From positions 124,001 through 188,000 of the forward strand of contig NZ_AUHI01000006.1 of assembly GCF_000423105.1 (NCBI RefSeq): DNA of 64,000 nt, written 5' to 3'. This document shows positions 25,249-33,822 of the stretch, piece after piece. The DNA comes from Halalkalibacillus halophilus DSM 18494. Its GTDB lineage: Bacteria; Bacillota; Bacilli; Bacillales; Alkalibacillaceae. The notes beneath the pieces are model-generated. The model saw only the letters and a list, made by a program, of their open reading frames with translations, had not been told where the DNA came from and ran no database searches. The stretch's first letter is position 1; each line of letters begins with the position of its first letter. The position numbers were made by a program, and so were the translations under genes.

Positions 25249-27012
25249 TTATATTTGCATCGCTTGACCTGCAACAATATACCATGTGATTAAGAATGCG
25301 TTCACAAGTGCTGCAGCATAAATTGTTCCAGTCTTACGGAATAAGAATGTGGAAACGAAAGCAACGATTAAATTCACAAATACGAATTGGTAAGCAACTA
25401 TTGTGAGTAGAGGTTTCGCCCAAAGTAGTTCTCCTGTACTAAATAAAGTCACATACTGGATAACAAGCAAACCAACAATCCCTAATGCATTAATTGCAAA
25501 GTTAGCACTAAACCATTTCCAGAATGTTTTCTTTTCAGACGAAGAGTCTTTTAAACGAAGTTGGCCGTGTAAAATCACTCCATTTACAAGGAAGAAAATC
25601 AAGAATGGGATAAAGTAAGTTAATACTAATCCAAACTGAGTTAAACTCATCGGTTTAAATGCCATAACCCAAATTCTAAAATCAATTCCGAAGAATAATG
25701 CAGCTGCTGAAACTGTCACGTATAGTAACCCTACAACAGTCAGTGCATAAACAACTGATTTCCCGAGCGATTTACCATCTAATATCAATCCGTAATTTTG
25801 CATTGTTCCACCGTTATTTTTATTTCTAAAGTGGAAAATGGTTAACAATGCAGCTGCAATCACAGCATTTAAAATTGCCCAAACGGCAAGACCAGTGGTA
25901 ATATTTTGTCTTAACACTTCACCTGCTGGGAGCCAACCTTGACCCAATTCTTGAAAATAAATGAAAGTCGCTGCCGGTATAATTGTTGCAATCAAAGCTC
26001 CGATTATCCAACCAATCATTGTTGGTTCCGCCTTAGATTCAGGCATTGATCTAACTAATGAAGAGAAAAATGGAGCTCTTAATAAGTTACCTAATAAAGC
26101 AATCAATAACATAATCGCACCAATCAAAGCTACAAGTGTAGATAGCTCCTTAGCCTTCCATGATTGATCAGAAGCATCAATCGGAGTTGGTGCAGGCATT
26201 GCTTGATCCATAAATTCGATAACATGCCCAATTGATTCATTAGACCAATGTGTGCCTGGATGAATGACAGGAGGTGCATAAAATACACGTGCTGATTGGT
26301 CATCAAATGACCCATAGACAACTTCTTGTTCCACAGGTTCATCAACACCGAACACTTTTAACATCTTTTCAGAAGTATTTACATCAGAGGCTTTTGGTAC
26401 ACCCCACATTGTCAATGCAAATTCATCATATTCACTAAATAAAATCCCGTAGTTAAAAGCCGTATCAGCCGTAACTTCTCCAGAACCAAAAGTCTCTGTG
26501 GACGAGCTAATTTGGAAAACGGAATTAACCAAATCCGGATTTGTTGTAGCAGCATGTAAAGCTGACCAGCCTCCCATGGAATGTCCTGCTAACCCAACTT
26601 GATCATTATCAACAAATGGTAAATTGTGAGCGTACAATAATCCCGAAGTCATACCTCTGCTTAAATCAGAGGCAAATTGTTCGGAATACCCGTGACCGGT
26701 CATATCCATAGTTAGAACAACATACCCTCGCTTAGCAAGCTCAATACTAAAAGGAGCTTGCGCTTCTCTTGAATTTATATATCCATGCGTGTTCACTATT
26801 GTAGGATATTCTTCTTCCGGGTTAAAATTCGCAGGTTTATACATTTGTGCACTATGTACAATCCCGTCTTCACCAGTAAATCTTAAATCAGATATCTCCA
26901 TCTCCCCTCCATCTGTTTGCACTTGGTAGGCGACAAAACTTCCAATCAAGATAATTACCATGGAAATAATTATTGCTAATGGTTTTGAAAAAAATCCTTT
27001 CACTTGTTCCAT
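25249..27012 (-). CDS. membrane-anchored alpha/beta hydrolase with multi-helix C-terminus
   Basis: 587-aa protein. An N-terminal helix (about residues 10-30) precedes an extracytoplasmic alpha/beta hydrolase: oxyanion segment NTHGYINSREAQ, nucleophile elbow GHSMGGWSALHA, and a His in PPVIHPGTHWSNESIGH as likely catalytic base. From about residue 290 to the end come some 8 further membrane helices. It may be an esterase or peptidase on the outer face coupled to a membrane domain; substrate unknown. A CcpA site overlaps its -35 region and an intrinsic terminator lies in the leader. A weak hairpin (25208-25245) follows the stop codon. Confidence 0.8.
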   Translation of the reverse strand: MEQVKGFFSKPLAIIISMVIILIGSFVAYQVQTDGGEMEISDLRFTGEDGIVHSAQMYKPANFNPEEEYPTIVNTHGYINSREAQAPFSIELAKRGYVVLTMDMTGHGYSEQFASDLSRGMTSGLLYAHNLPFVDNDQVGLAGHSMGGWSALHAATTNPDLVNSVFQISSSTETFGSGEVTADTAFNYGILFSEYDEFALTMWGVPKASDVNTSEKMLKVFGVDEPVEQEVVYGSFDDQSARVFYAPPVIHPGTHWSNESIGHVIEFMDQAMPAPTPIDASDQSWKAKELSTLVALIGAIMLLIALLGNLLRAPFFSSLVRSMPESKAEPTMIGWIIGALIATIIPAATFIYFQELGQGWLPAGEVLRQNITTGLAVWAILNAVIAAALLTIFHFRNKNNGGTMQNYGLILDGKSLGKSVVYALTVVGLLYVTVSAAALFFGIDFRIWVMAFKPMSLTQFGLVLTYFIPFLIFFLVNGVILHGQLRLKDSSSEKKTFWKWFSANFAINALGIVGLLVIQYVTLFSTGELLWAKPLLTIVAYQFVFVNLIVAFVSTFLFRKTGTIYAAALVNAFLITWYIVAGQAMQI

Positions 27013-27064
27013 TGTTTCTCCCCCTTTTATAGTATGCTAATAATCAGTGAAGACAATTGAATAC

Positions 27065-27106
27065 AAAAAAACACATACAATCCCCTGGATACAGTGATTA
27101 TATGTG
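27065..27106 (-). terminator. intrinsic terminator in the leader of the membrane hydrolase gene
   Basis: On the minus strand CACATATAATC pairs with GATTGTATGTG (11 bp, one G-U), followed by seven T. It is 53 bases before the ATG of the hydrolase and downstream of a predicted promoter, so it is either an attenuator or the distal terminator of the upstream YozG-type operon. Confidence 0.7.
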
Positions 27107-27147
27107 CTTCTCAATAGTCTCGGCACTAATATTAACTTTTAAAAACC

Positions 27148-27176
27148 AGTATATATGTTTTTGAAAGCGATTTCAA
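27148..27176 (-). promoter_or_regulatory. sigma-A promoter overlapped by a cre site
   Basis: On the minus strand TTGAAA, 17 bases, TATACT. TGAAAGCGATTTCA at 27162-27175 fits the CcpA consensus at 13 of 14 positions and overlaps the -35 hexamer, so CcpA should repress. The predicted start lies upstream of the leader terminator. Confidence 0.65.
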
Positions 27177-27300
27177 CAATTTTTAGACAATTAAAGCCAA
27201 TTTTTATAGTTTATTGTGAATTCTCTATTTCAAAACAACTAGTTTGAGAAACTTGTTTTATACAATCTATGCGTCGAATACGAAAACATGAAAAAAGTTT

Positions 27301-27522
27301 TTATTTGTTTTCTCGATCATCCGGGACATACTCCATAATATCCCCAGGCTGACAATCTAAAGCCTCGCAAATTCCTTCCAATGTGGAGAACCGAATTGCT
27401 TTTGCTTTTCCGTTTTTTAATATAGATAAATTGGCCATCGTAATACCGACACGCTCTGATAGTTCGGTTACACTCATTTTTCGCTTTGCCAACATCACAT
27501 CGATATTTATGATAATCGCCAT
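27301..27522 (-). CDS. yozG: Xre-type HTH regulator, YozG-like
   Basis: 73-aa single-domain helix-turn-helix protein: MLAKRKMSVTELSERVGI followed by TMANLSILKNGKAKAIRFSTL, ending in the DCQPGDIMEYV tail typical of the YozG/HTH_26 group. The ATG at 27522 has GAGGTG 6 bases upstream, which overlaps the end of the preceding gene. Such regulators are found next to DUF2975 membrane proteins and probably autoregulate the operon. Confidence 0.82.
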   Translation of the reverse strand: MAIIINIDVMLAKRKMSVTELSERVGITMANLSILKNGKAKAIRFSTLEGICEALDCQPGDIMEYVPDDRENK

Positions 27523-27532
27523 TCGTCTCACC

Positions 27533-28015
27533 TCAGATTGTTAATTCATTTTCCGCTTTAATATCAATCGCACTTATTAATAACTTCTGTAATAGAGAGG
27601 CAAACACTGCAATAACAAACGATCCAAAGATCACAGCCATCCCTATTGCGATTACTCCTGGTGCATCATCACGTTCTCCAAATATAAAGATAAATGGCAT
27701 CATCAATATATAAATAAACGTAATCCACAGCCCACACCACTTAATACCTTTCAAAGATTGAACGGTTCGATTCGTAAATGCATCCCCTCGGTCAATATAA
27801 CGCAACAATTTCATCACTTTGAATAAAGCAATATAAAAAGGAATCGCCGCCAAATACATCCCCACTATAATTGAATACATCACTACTTGGACAAAACTCC
27901 GGCTGTCTAATAAATCTATCATTAACATCGGTAATACGATGGCGCAAAGGGCAAGCACCCCAAGTCCAAGCAGCACTGCTACCATTCGCAAAAACCATAT
28001 AGTACCTTTTTGCAT
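27533..28015 (-). CDS. yoaS: DUF2975 membrane protein, YoaS-like (copy 2)
   Basis: 160-aa protein with four hydrophobic helices; the central LLRYIDRGDAFTNRTVQSLKGIKWCG block is the DUF2975 hallmark. Function unknown. It ends AENELTI, almost the same as the next copy upstream (KENELTV), pointing to tandem duplication. Its stop lies 10 bp before the start of the HTH regulator gene, so the two are coupled. Confidence 0.82.
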   Translation of the reverse strand: MQKGTIWFLRMVAVLLGLGVLALCAIVLPMLMIDLLDSRSFVQVVMYSIIVGMYLAAIPFYIALFKVMKLLRYIDRGDAFTNRTVQSLKGIKWCGLWITFIYILMMPFIFIFGERDDAPGVIAIGMAVIFGSFVIAVFASLLQKLLISAIDIKAENELTI

Positions 28016-28041
28016 ACCCTCACCTCTTCTGACACAGACTT

Positions 28042-28527
28042 TTACACAGTCAATTCATTTTCTTTTTTACTATTCACTACATCATCTAACAAGCTTTGTA
28101 AAACAAACGCAAAAGCGGAGATAACGATGGAGATTATAATAATCACACTGCCAGCAATGACAATTTCAAAGGCGTTATGTACAGAGCCCATATAAACCAC
28201 TAGCGGCATGGCGATTAAAAACATCCCTGCAATCCAAAAGCCACAAATCTTAATGACTTTTAAAGCATTGATAGCTTGATCTGAAAACGTTTCTTTCCCG
28301 TCTATTAAGGTCAGCAAGCGGTAAGATTGAAACAAAGCTAAAAAATAAGGAAACGTGATTACATATAAATAACCCATCACTAACACTTCTAAGGTTCCTA
28401 TCTGTGGAAAAGACTCTGCAACCGCTTCTGCTATAAAAGGGAAACCGAAAATAGCTAAAGCAATGATGGGTAGACTCAATAAAATAAGGACTATTTTTAA
28501 AAAGAAAGACGAGTTTAAAAACTTCAT
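28042..28527 (-). CDS. DUF2975 membrane protein, YoaS-like (copy 1)
   Basis: 161-aa protein with four helices and the DUF2975 block LLTLIDGKETFSDQAINALKVIKICG. It has the same length and topology as the next gene downstream but is clearly diverged, so the duplication is not recent. Sits between the DUF817 gene and copy 2 in one operon (gaps of 20 and 26 bp). Confidence 0.82.
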   Translation of the reverse strand: MKFLNSSFFLKIVLILLSLPIIALAIFGFPFIAEAVAESFPQIGTLEVLVMGYLYVITFPYFLALFQSYRLLTLIDGKETFSDQAINALKVIKICGFWIAGMFLIAMPLVVYMGSVHNAFEIVIAGSVIIIISIVISAFAFVLQSLLDDVVNSKKENELTV

Positions 28528-28547
28528 AACAGGAACACCTCCCTAAT

Positions 28548-29309
28548 CTATGAATACTTACTTTGAATACGTTTTAGAGTAGAAACTATTAAAAAACTAA
28601 CAATAACCAACAACAACCACGAACTCAATTTTCCCCAGTCGACTAGCTGCCACGTCTCTGCTTGATGCGGATAACTCCATGCTTCAAAGAACGTCGCTAT
28701 ATTTTCAGCAATCCATATGAAAAATCCAATCAGAATAAAGGAAAGCACGACAGGCATAGAGTAACGAATTTCCCCTACTTTAAAACCTACCCACGTTTTC
28801 CAAAATAACAGAATCACAAAGGCACCTAACCACCATCTAAAATCCATCACATAATGATGCGTGAAAAAATTCAAGTAGATCGCAACCGTTAACGGAACAA
28901 CTAAGAGATACGGTGGCCAATTCATTAACTTCACATCTAGTCGCCTCCACGCCTGGCAAAGGTAACTTGCCACACTCGCATACATGAAACCACTATATAA
29001 AGGTACCCCAAAAACTTTCGTAAATCCTTCTTGCGGATACGACCACGACCCCATATGCACTTTATAAATTTCTAAAGTTAAACCAATTACGTGAAATAAC
29101 GTGATGACCATTAATTCACTCTTTGTCTCTAACCCAGAACGAATCATCCACCACTGAGCAAGTAAACAGATGATTAGTAACCAATCATACCGAGGTAAAA
29201 ACGGCAACTCGATCCACTGCGTAATGGCTAATGAGACAAAAATAATAACAGGAAACACACAAGCCAACGCCTGCTGCCACCCAAAACGAAAGAGTTGTTT
29301 GATTGCCAT
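28548..29309 (-). CDS. yoaT: DUF817 membrane protein, YoaT-like
   Basis: 253-aa polytopic protein, about 8 helices, of the DUF817 family; the conserved KVHMGSWSYPQEGFTK and GVPLYSGFMYASVASYLCQAWRRLDV segments are clear. Function unknown; conserved His, Glu and Trp residues in the membrane suggest an enzyme or pigment-type role, which is speculation. First gene of a YoaT-YoaS-YoaS-YozG-like operon; in Bacillus subtilis yoaT, yozG and yoaS are also neighbours. Confidence 0.85.
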   Translation of the reverse strand: MAIKQLFRFGWQQALACVFPVIIFVSLAITQWIELPFLPRYDWLLIICLLAQWWMIRSGLETKSELMVITLFHVIGLTLEIYKVHMGSWSYPQEGFTKVFGVPLYSGFMYASVASYLCQAWRRLDVKLMNWPPYLLVVPLTVAIYLNFFTHHYVMDFRWWLGAFVILLFWKTWVGFKVGEIRYSMPVVLSFILIGFFIWIAENIATFFEAWSYPHQAETWQLVDWGKLSSWLLLVIVSFLIVSTLKRIQSKYS

Positions 29310-29386
29310 TGTTTAATCTCCTAAAAAGGAATTTGAAACTGTTTCTTAAAAATTTAATGTTTCTTTTTATTGATTATAAACATTTT

Positions 29387-29405
29387 TTTATTGATAATCA
29401 ATAAA
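29387..29405. promoter_or_regulatory. 19-bp perfect palindrome, candidate operator
   Basis: TTTATTGATAATCAATAAA is a perfect inverted repeat about one central base, 78 bp upstream of the YoaT-like gene and 138 bp upstream of the divergent GNAT gene. A related half, TTTTATTGATTATAAA, lies 20 bp away. Likely a dimeric regulator site, perhaps for the YozG-like protein. The rest of 29310-29542 is A/T-rich with no gene. Confidence 0.5.
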
Positions 29406-29542
29406 TAAATGACAAATATTGAACTTCCATTCTTTGTATTAAGCTAAAAAATATATTAAAATCGATAATATATTTTAAAAATTTGCAATAAGAATGAATT
29501 TTTGAAGGGGTCTCAATAATTTAATTGTTGGAGGTATATATA

Positions 29543-30025
29543 ATGAAGTATCAAGTTCGAATAGCAACTTCAGAGGATTATGAAAAGATTAAACCTATAC
29601 ATAAAGAAGTTCATGACTTACATGTGGAAGGTAGACCAGATAAATATAATCCAACGAAAAATACGTTAGACAAAGAATATTACTTAAATCTAGTAAATAA
29701 CAATGAGGGAAGAGTTTATGTAATTGAATATGATAAGAAAATAATAGCCTTTACCTTTTTAAGAAAAAACATCGCCTCCGATCGTGAAACAGTTGTTAAA
29801 CATTCATATGTTTTTATGGAAGACTTTGGAGTAAATAAGAATTATAAAGAGAATGGATTAGGTCGTTTATTATTTGATAAGGCACTTGAATTCACAGAGG
29901 AAGTAAATGCAACTAGTTTGGAACTTGGCGTTTGGGAGTTTAATGAAACTGCTATAAAGTTCTATGAAGCTATGGGGATGCAGACACAAGCAAGGAAAAT
30001 GGAAATCAAACTGCAGAAAGAATAG
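29543..30025 (+). CDS. GNAT acetyltransferase
   Basis: 160-aa GNAT protein. FGVNKNYKENGLGRLLFDKALEF is motif A (acetyl-CoA pyrophosphate loop, with ENGLG in place of Q/RxxGxG), and ELGVWEFNETAIKFYEAMGM is motif B. Substrate unknown. The start at MKYQVRIA has GGAGG 8 bases upstream. Confidence 0.83.
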   Translation: MKYQVRIATSEDYEKIKPIHKEVHDLHVEGRPDKYNPTKNTLDKEYYLNLVNNNEGRVYVIEYDKKIIAFTFLRKNIASDRETVVKHSYVFMEDFGVNKNYKENGLGRLLFDKALEFTEEVNATSLELGVWEFNETAIKFYEAMGMQTQARKMEIKLQKE

Positions 30026-30079
30026 TATTATATGTAATCATATCTTTAATCATTGTTTTTGCAGCTATCCAAATATAAA

Positions 30080-30568
30080 TCACCGATCCACAAAAGCACA
30101 CTCTAGTATTTCTTGATATAATTCATCCCATTTATGATAATACTCAGTTACAGCAGAGGGATTTATTAGCATCCTTTCTGCTGACTCAAATCTAGCTTGA
30201 AATTCATGTAATTCATCTATATCCATACGGTAAAAAACCTGATAGCCTACTTTGGGATAAGGGCTTTCTGGATTCCAATGAGGATTTTCGTTATGATCTA
30301 CTGTAATGTGTCCTAATAAAGAGCATTTTCCAGTAACGTAACCTTCCTCATAAGCTTCCCTTTTAAAGCATTCTTCAGGTGTTTCTCCATCTTCCACATG
30401 TCCCCCAGGAAAATCCCAGCCCCTATTCAACTTCACCAACATCAATTTTCCATCCTTAAAACAGAATCCATGTACACTTGTGATTAAGTTTCTAGGTGGA
30501 AGTTCATGATCATGATTCCACGTTAATTTTACTTTCGCTTCTCCCCACTGTACGTATTTCGTAGTCAC
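30080..30568 (-). CDS. Nudix hydrolase
   Basis: 162-aa Nudix protein. The Nudix box reads GHVEDGETPEECFKREAYEE then GY, so the catalytic Glu residues are kept but the usual final Gly is Tyr. The substrate is not deducible. A GTG start at 30568 is preferred: AGAGGGGG lies 7 bases upstream, whereas the in-frame ATG at 30586 is inside that site. It follows another Nudix gene on the same strand. Confidence 0.8.
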   Translation of the reverse strand: MTTKYVQWGEAKVKLTWNHDHELPPRNLITSVHGFCFKDGKLMLVKLNRGWDFPGGHVEDGETPEECFKREAYEEGYVTGKCSLLGHITVDHNENPHWNPESPYPKVGYQVFYRMDIDELHEFQARFESAERMLINPSAVTEYYHKWDELYQEILECAFVDR

Positions 30569-30628
30569 GCTTTTTCCCCCTCTCATATTCTTTCTTAAAT
30601 GCTTCTAATCTTTTAGTCCAGTAGTTAC

Positions 30629-31114
30629 TTAATTTAAAACCTGCCATTCTTCATACGATACTGGTCCAACACCTAACTCTTTGGTTCTAAGCCATTCAAA
30701 AGCTTTTAAAACAAGCGGGGAAGCATTATTCAAAGAGACACCTTGCTCAGACACCCACAGTGCTCCAAGTGAATCTTGCCCTTCAAACTGTTTTGGAACC
30801 CTCAATTCACCGCCAATTTTATTAACAACATAGAAGCCTGCGATATGATGCACATCTGTGAAATCCCTCCACGAGGAAGGAAACTTAAAATCTATAAGTC
30901 CAATGTTTTTCTCAATTTCGATTTCAATACCGGTCTCTTCTTTAAACTCTCTCTTCATAGCAGTAGATAAAGATTCGCCCTCTTCTAAGCTTCCACCAGG
31001 GAGGTCGTAACGATTAATATATGGTCCTCCATTTTTATTTATCACCAATAATTGATCGTCTACTCCATAGAGTCCGTACACACCGAAAGCTCTGTGATAA
31101 TTTTTAGTTTCCAT
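30629..31114 (-). CDS. Nudix hydrolase
   Basis: 161-aa Nudix protein with a canonical box, GGSLEEGESLSTAMKREF then KEETGI, about residues 40-62. Hydrolyses a nucleoside diphosphate linked to another moiety; substrate unknown. AGGGAAG precedes the ATG. Pair with the next Nudix gene, 60 bp away, probably in one transcript; sequence identity between the two is low, so they are not a recent duplicate. Confidence 0.85.
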   Translation of the reverse strand: METKNYHRAFGVYGLYGVDDQLLVINKNGGPYINRYDLPGGSLEEGESLSTAMKREFKEETGIEIEIEKNIGLIDFKFPSSWRDFTDVHHIAGFYVVNKIGGELRVPKQFEGQDSLGALWVSEQGVSLNNASPLVLKAFEWLRTKELGVGPVSYEEWQVLN

Positions 31115-31183
31115 AATTACTTCCCTGACTTTTATACACTTGTCCCATCATATGCGTTACTGTCCTCCACAAATTTTTTATAG

Positions 31184-31432
31184 TTATTCAACTTTTGAAA
31201 TACCTATGTAATCTGTTAACGAGATCAAGTTTACTTTTACATCTTCCTTCTTAAAAGACACATAAGCACCTTCTCTTAGTCCCTTTTCCCAGCCATAAGC
31301 TTTAATTACTATTTCGTACCTTAAAGGAATTCCGCTTTCTTCTCTCGCAGGTGACCACTCATAACTATATCCTGTAGGATCGATACGACTTTTTTCTTGT
31401 TCATCGTTATCTCTTCTCTCTGTTACTATTAA
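31184..31432 (-). pseudogene. YxeA-like fragment without a start
   Basis: An open stretch of 82 codons ends at 31184, with no ATG, GTG or TTG near its beginning and a stop just before it. The C-terminal part (RYEIVIKAYGWEKGLREGAY then VSFKKEDV) resembles the C-terminal half of the intact YxeA-family protein at 49292 (ELREGAYVQLTLKNDVV). The signal peptide half is missing. Probably a decayed copy. Confidence 0.55.
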
Positions 31433-31449
31433 TTAAGAAATACCTAGCT

Positions 31450-31749
31450 CTACTCACCGTACAATGAAGATAGATAATCAAACAGCTCGTTTTGGTCATC
31501 TAACACCTTATATTCTTTACGGTCATTATCAGTATCTCTAGCAAAAACACTTTCCTTATCTATATGATATACATGTACATCTCTTACATCAAAATGAATA
31601 CGAAGTTCAAATGATTGGCTATTATTTTCAATTCTTCCCCCGTTGTAAATGCGAAGATCACTGTTTAATAATTCATAAATTTCATCTTTATTATCTATCG
31701 TAATCATTCGATCATCCTCGGGAGGGATATATTCCAAGTTTTCATCCAT
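31450..31749 (-). CDS. hypothetical acidic protein
   Basis: 99-aa acidic protein without hydrophobic helix or signal peptide; no family recognised. The ribosome binding site is weak. It lies between two other small unassigned pieces, with its start 25 bp after the stop of the upstream gene. Could be a remnant of a larger locus. Confidence 0.4.
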   Translation of the reverse strand: MDENLEYIPPEDDRMITIDNKDEIYELLNSDLRIYNGGRIENNSQSFELRIHFDVRDVHVYHIDKESVFARDTDNDRKEYKVLDDQNELFDYLSSLYGE

Positions 31750-31773
31750 TGTGCCATCTTGGCGAACTTCTAA

Positions 31774-31941
31774 TTATTCAACCTCGTCGAATAACTCTTG
31801 ATTTGCTAAATTGTCTTTAGTTGCTTCTGAAAACGTAGTAGGCAAAGAAGTTAATGAGATATTAAAATACTCTACGGTTAAGAGGGCTACACACAATAAA
31901 ATAAGGAAGATATTGAGTGGTTTTTTTCTTATTTTTGACAT
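31774..31941 (-). CDS. small secreted or membrane-anchored peptide, unknown
   Basis: 55-aa product: charged start (MSKIRKKP), one hydrophobic helix (about residues 9-24), then a polar tail. AGGTGG lies 6 bases before the ATG at 31941; a longer frame to 31992 lacks such a site. Could be a signal peptide precursor or a single-pass protein. No family recognised. Confidence 0.45.
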   Translation of the reverse strand: MSKIRKKPLNIFLILLCVALLTVEYFNISLTSLPTTFSEATKDNLANQELFDEVE

Positions 31942-32099
31942 ACGCATACCACCTTTGCTCCTGCTATTCTTTGAACATAAAAACTTTTCCATATGACTAA
32001 CAAATCAATAACCAATACTTGGAAAACACCTTTTGAAATAGTATAATTTTTCCTATATGCAATTGCAACCTTTGATCGCTATTGAAGGAGGGATCAAGT

Positions 32100-32918
32100 G
32101 TGTTTGGACTTATATTTCGTGGGATGGCTGTTGGTGTAACTGAAATGGTTCCTGGAATTAGTGGGAGCACAGTTGCCATGATACTTGGAATCTATCAACG
32201 GCTCCTCTATTCCATAAGTATGTTGACAACCAGCAAGAAGAAAGAGGTTCTCCCTTTTCTATTGATGTTTGGTTTCGGTATGGTGATTGGATTTGCCAGT
32301 ACCCTTTACATAATTGACTATTTATTAACAAACTATCGAACACAAACGTTAATGTTTTTTGTCGGAGTCATTGTTGGATTTCTACCATACCTTTGGAAAG
32401 AAGCCCTTAACCAATCTAAATCCACATTTCAACCAAAGCATTTCATAATTATGGCGATATTTTTTGGGTTAGTTATAATCGGCCAGATTTTAGGTGGGGC
32501 CAATGAGTTAAACGTAATTAATTTATCATTGGCGGATTACATCTTTTTAATTACTTCTGGGTTCATTGCAAGTACAGCTCTTGTCCTACCTGGCATTAGT
32601 GGGGCGTTAATCCTTACTATATTGGGACTCTATGAGCTAGCAACTTCTTCACTTATTGCACTTCACTTTCCTATAATTATAGCAATAGGCTCTGGGATAA
32701 CCTTAGGCGTATTGATAACAAGTAAATTAATCCGCTTTTTATTAGCAAATTATTCTTTGGGGACATATGCTGCAATGATCGGATTGGTCAGTGCTTCGAT
32801 ATTTGCAATCATGCATGAAATAGAAGGTGCTATAAGTACGCAAATCATGTATATGTCTTTTATAACCTTTGTAGCTGGAATTGTGGTTGTTATTGGTTTA
32901 AAAAGAAGTCAAAGTTAA
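32100..32918 (+). CDS. popT: DUF368 protein, undecaprenyl-phosphate translocase (PopT type)
   Basis: 272-aa polytopic protein of the DUF368 family, with two internally related halves: VGVTEMVPGISGSTVAMILG near the N-terminus and STALVLPGISGALILTILG in the middle, each with the PGISG hallmark. Recent work on this family (PopT) showed recycling of undecaprenyl phosphate across the membrane for wall synthesis, with a fitness role at alkaline pH. A GTG start at 32100 follows AAGGAGG by 8 bases; the in-frame TTG at 32082 is inside the ribosome binding site. Monocistronic. Confidence 0.85.
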   Translation: MFGLIFRGMAVGVTEMVPGISGSTVAMILGIYQRLLYSISMLTTSKKKEVLPFLLMFGFGMVIGFASTLYIIDYLLTNYRTQTLMFFVGVIVGFLPYLWKEALNQSKSTFQPKHFIIMAIFFGLVIIGQILGGANELNVINLSLADYIFLITSGFIASTALVLPGISGALILTILGLYELATSSLIALHFPIIIAIGSGITLGVLITSKLIRFLLANYSLGTYAAMIGLVSASIFAIMHEIEGAISTQIMYMSFITFVAGIVVVIGLKRSQS

Positions 32919-33073
32919 CATGCCGAACTGGATTGACACGATTTCATGAAGGAACCTCTTTCAAGCATGGCTGCACCTATTCTTTGTTATTAGAGAATAA
33001 ACATAAATTATAAAGTTTGTTTAAGTAGAATTCCCTAAATCCCCTATTGATAAGGAGGTTTTATATATTGAGT

Positions 33074-33251
33074 ATGAGACGTTTTAAATATCCATTATAT
33101 TAGGAGCAATTGCTTTCTTATTCATATTAATATTAACCCTAATTATCGACTCTTTATATCTTTCGCAAGCTTATTTGTTATGTTTTTAATTTTTTTTGAA
33201 TTAAGTTATTACTTTTACTTCAACAAGCACACGTGGAAAACAAAATTATAA
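33074..33251 (+). pseudogene. small membrane protein broken by two frameshifts
   Basis: AAGGAGG lies upstream of ATG AGA CGT TTT, but the frame closes after 9 codons. The next frame continues as ISIILGAIAFLFILILTLII and a third frame as ISFASLFVMFLIFFELSYYF ending in KHTWKTKL. Joined, they give a plausible two-helix protein of about 58 residues. Both shifts fall near T or A runs. The rest of 32919-33286 shows nothing else. Confidence 0.5.
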
Positions 33252-33286
33252 TCTCTTGTCCGCTTAACACCTATTCGACTGAACTA

Positions 33287-33805
33287 TTACTTCCTTATTA
33301 AATCTATCTCCCACACCATATGATCTGCACCTTTCCCCCAACAATCCTTCACCACATGAATAGGGTCACCAAGTTTTTTCATCCAATACGCTTGAGACGA
33401 CTTAAATCCCGCATCTAAGCTCGACTTGGTCATGTTGAGTTTGCGCGCTTCGTCAAATATATTAGTTAGTAGAAAGCGACCGACTCCTTGGCTTTGATTT
33501 GATACTTTTATGTATACACAACCTATTTCCAAGACCTCGCTCAGCTCTGGACAATGGTTTCTAATAATTTCACCTGGAGGGGTAATCGCAATCGTTCCCA
33601 GGAGCTCGTCCTGTTCTTCAGCGACAAAGAAGTAGGTTTGGTCCTTGTTGAATGAATCCTCTACCACTTGCATCAAACGTTGAACTTCATCATTTGTTGA
33701 GACTACGTCAGCTAAACCTTCTACTTCAACCACCGTTGAAATCGTTTCTTGAAACAATTCGTGCAATTGAGGCAAATCTCTTTTCTCCACATGCCTGAAA
33801 ATCAC
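33287..33805 (-). CDS. GNAT acetyltransferase
   Basis: 172-aa GNAT protein. Motif A is IKVSNQSQGVGRFLLTNIFD (Q-S-Q-G-V-G loop) at about residues 99-118. The tail GKGADHMVWEIDL is family-typical. Substrate unknown. Ends a three-gene minus-strand run with the methyltransferase and GrpB genes (17 and 27 bp gaps). Confidence 0.8.
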   Translation of the reverse strand: MIFRHVEKRDLPQLHELFQETISTVVEVEGLADVVSTNDEVQRLMQVVEDSFNKDQTYFFVAEEQDELLGTIAITPPGEIIRNHCPELSEVLEIGCVYIKVSNQSQGVGRFLLTNIFDEARKLNMTKSSLDAGFKSSQAYWMKKLGDPIHVVKDCWGKGADHMVWEIDLIRK

Positions 33806-33822
33806 TTTTACCCACCTACCTT

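Noticed and set aside
27065..27180. Purine riboswitch in the hydrolase leader
   Set aside because: The CACATATAATC stretch recalls the purine riboswitch P1, but the conserved loop sequences and length are missing; only the terminator can be supported.
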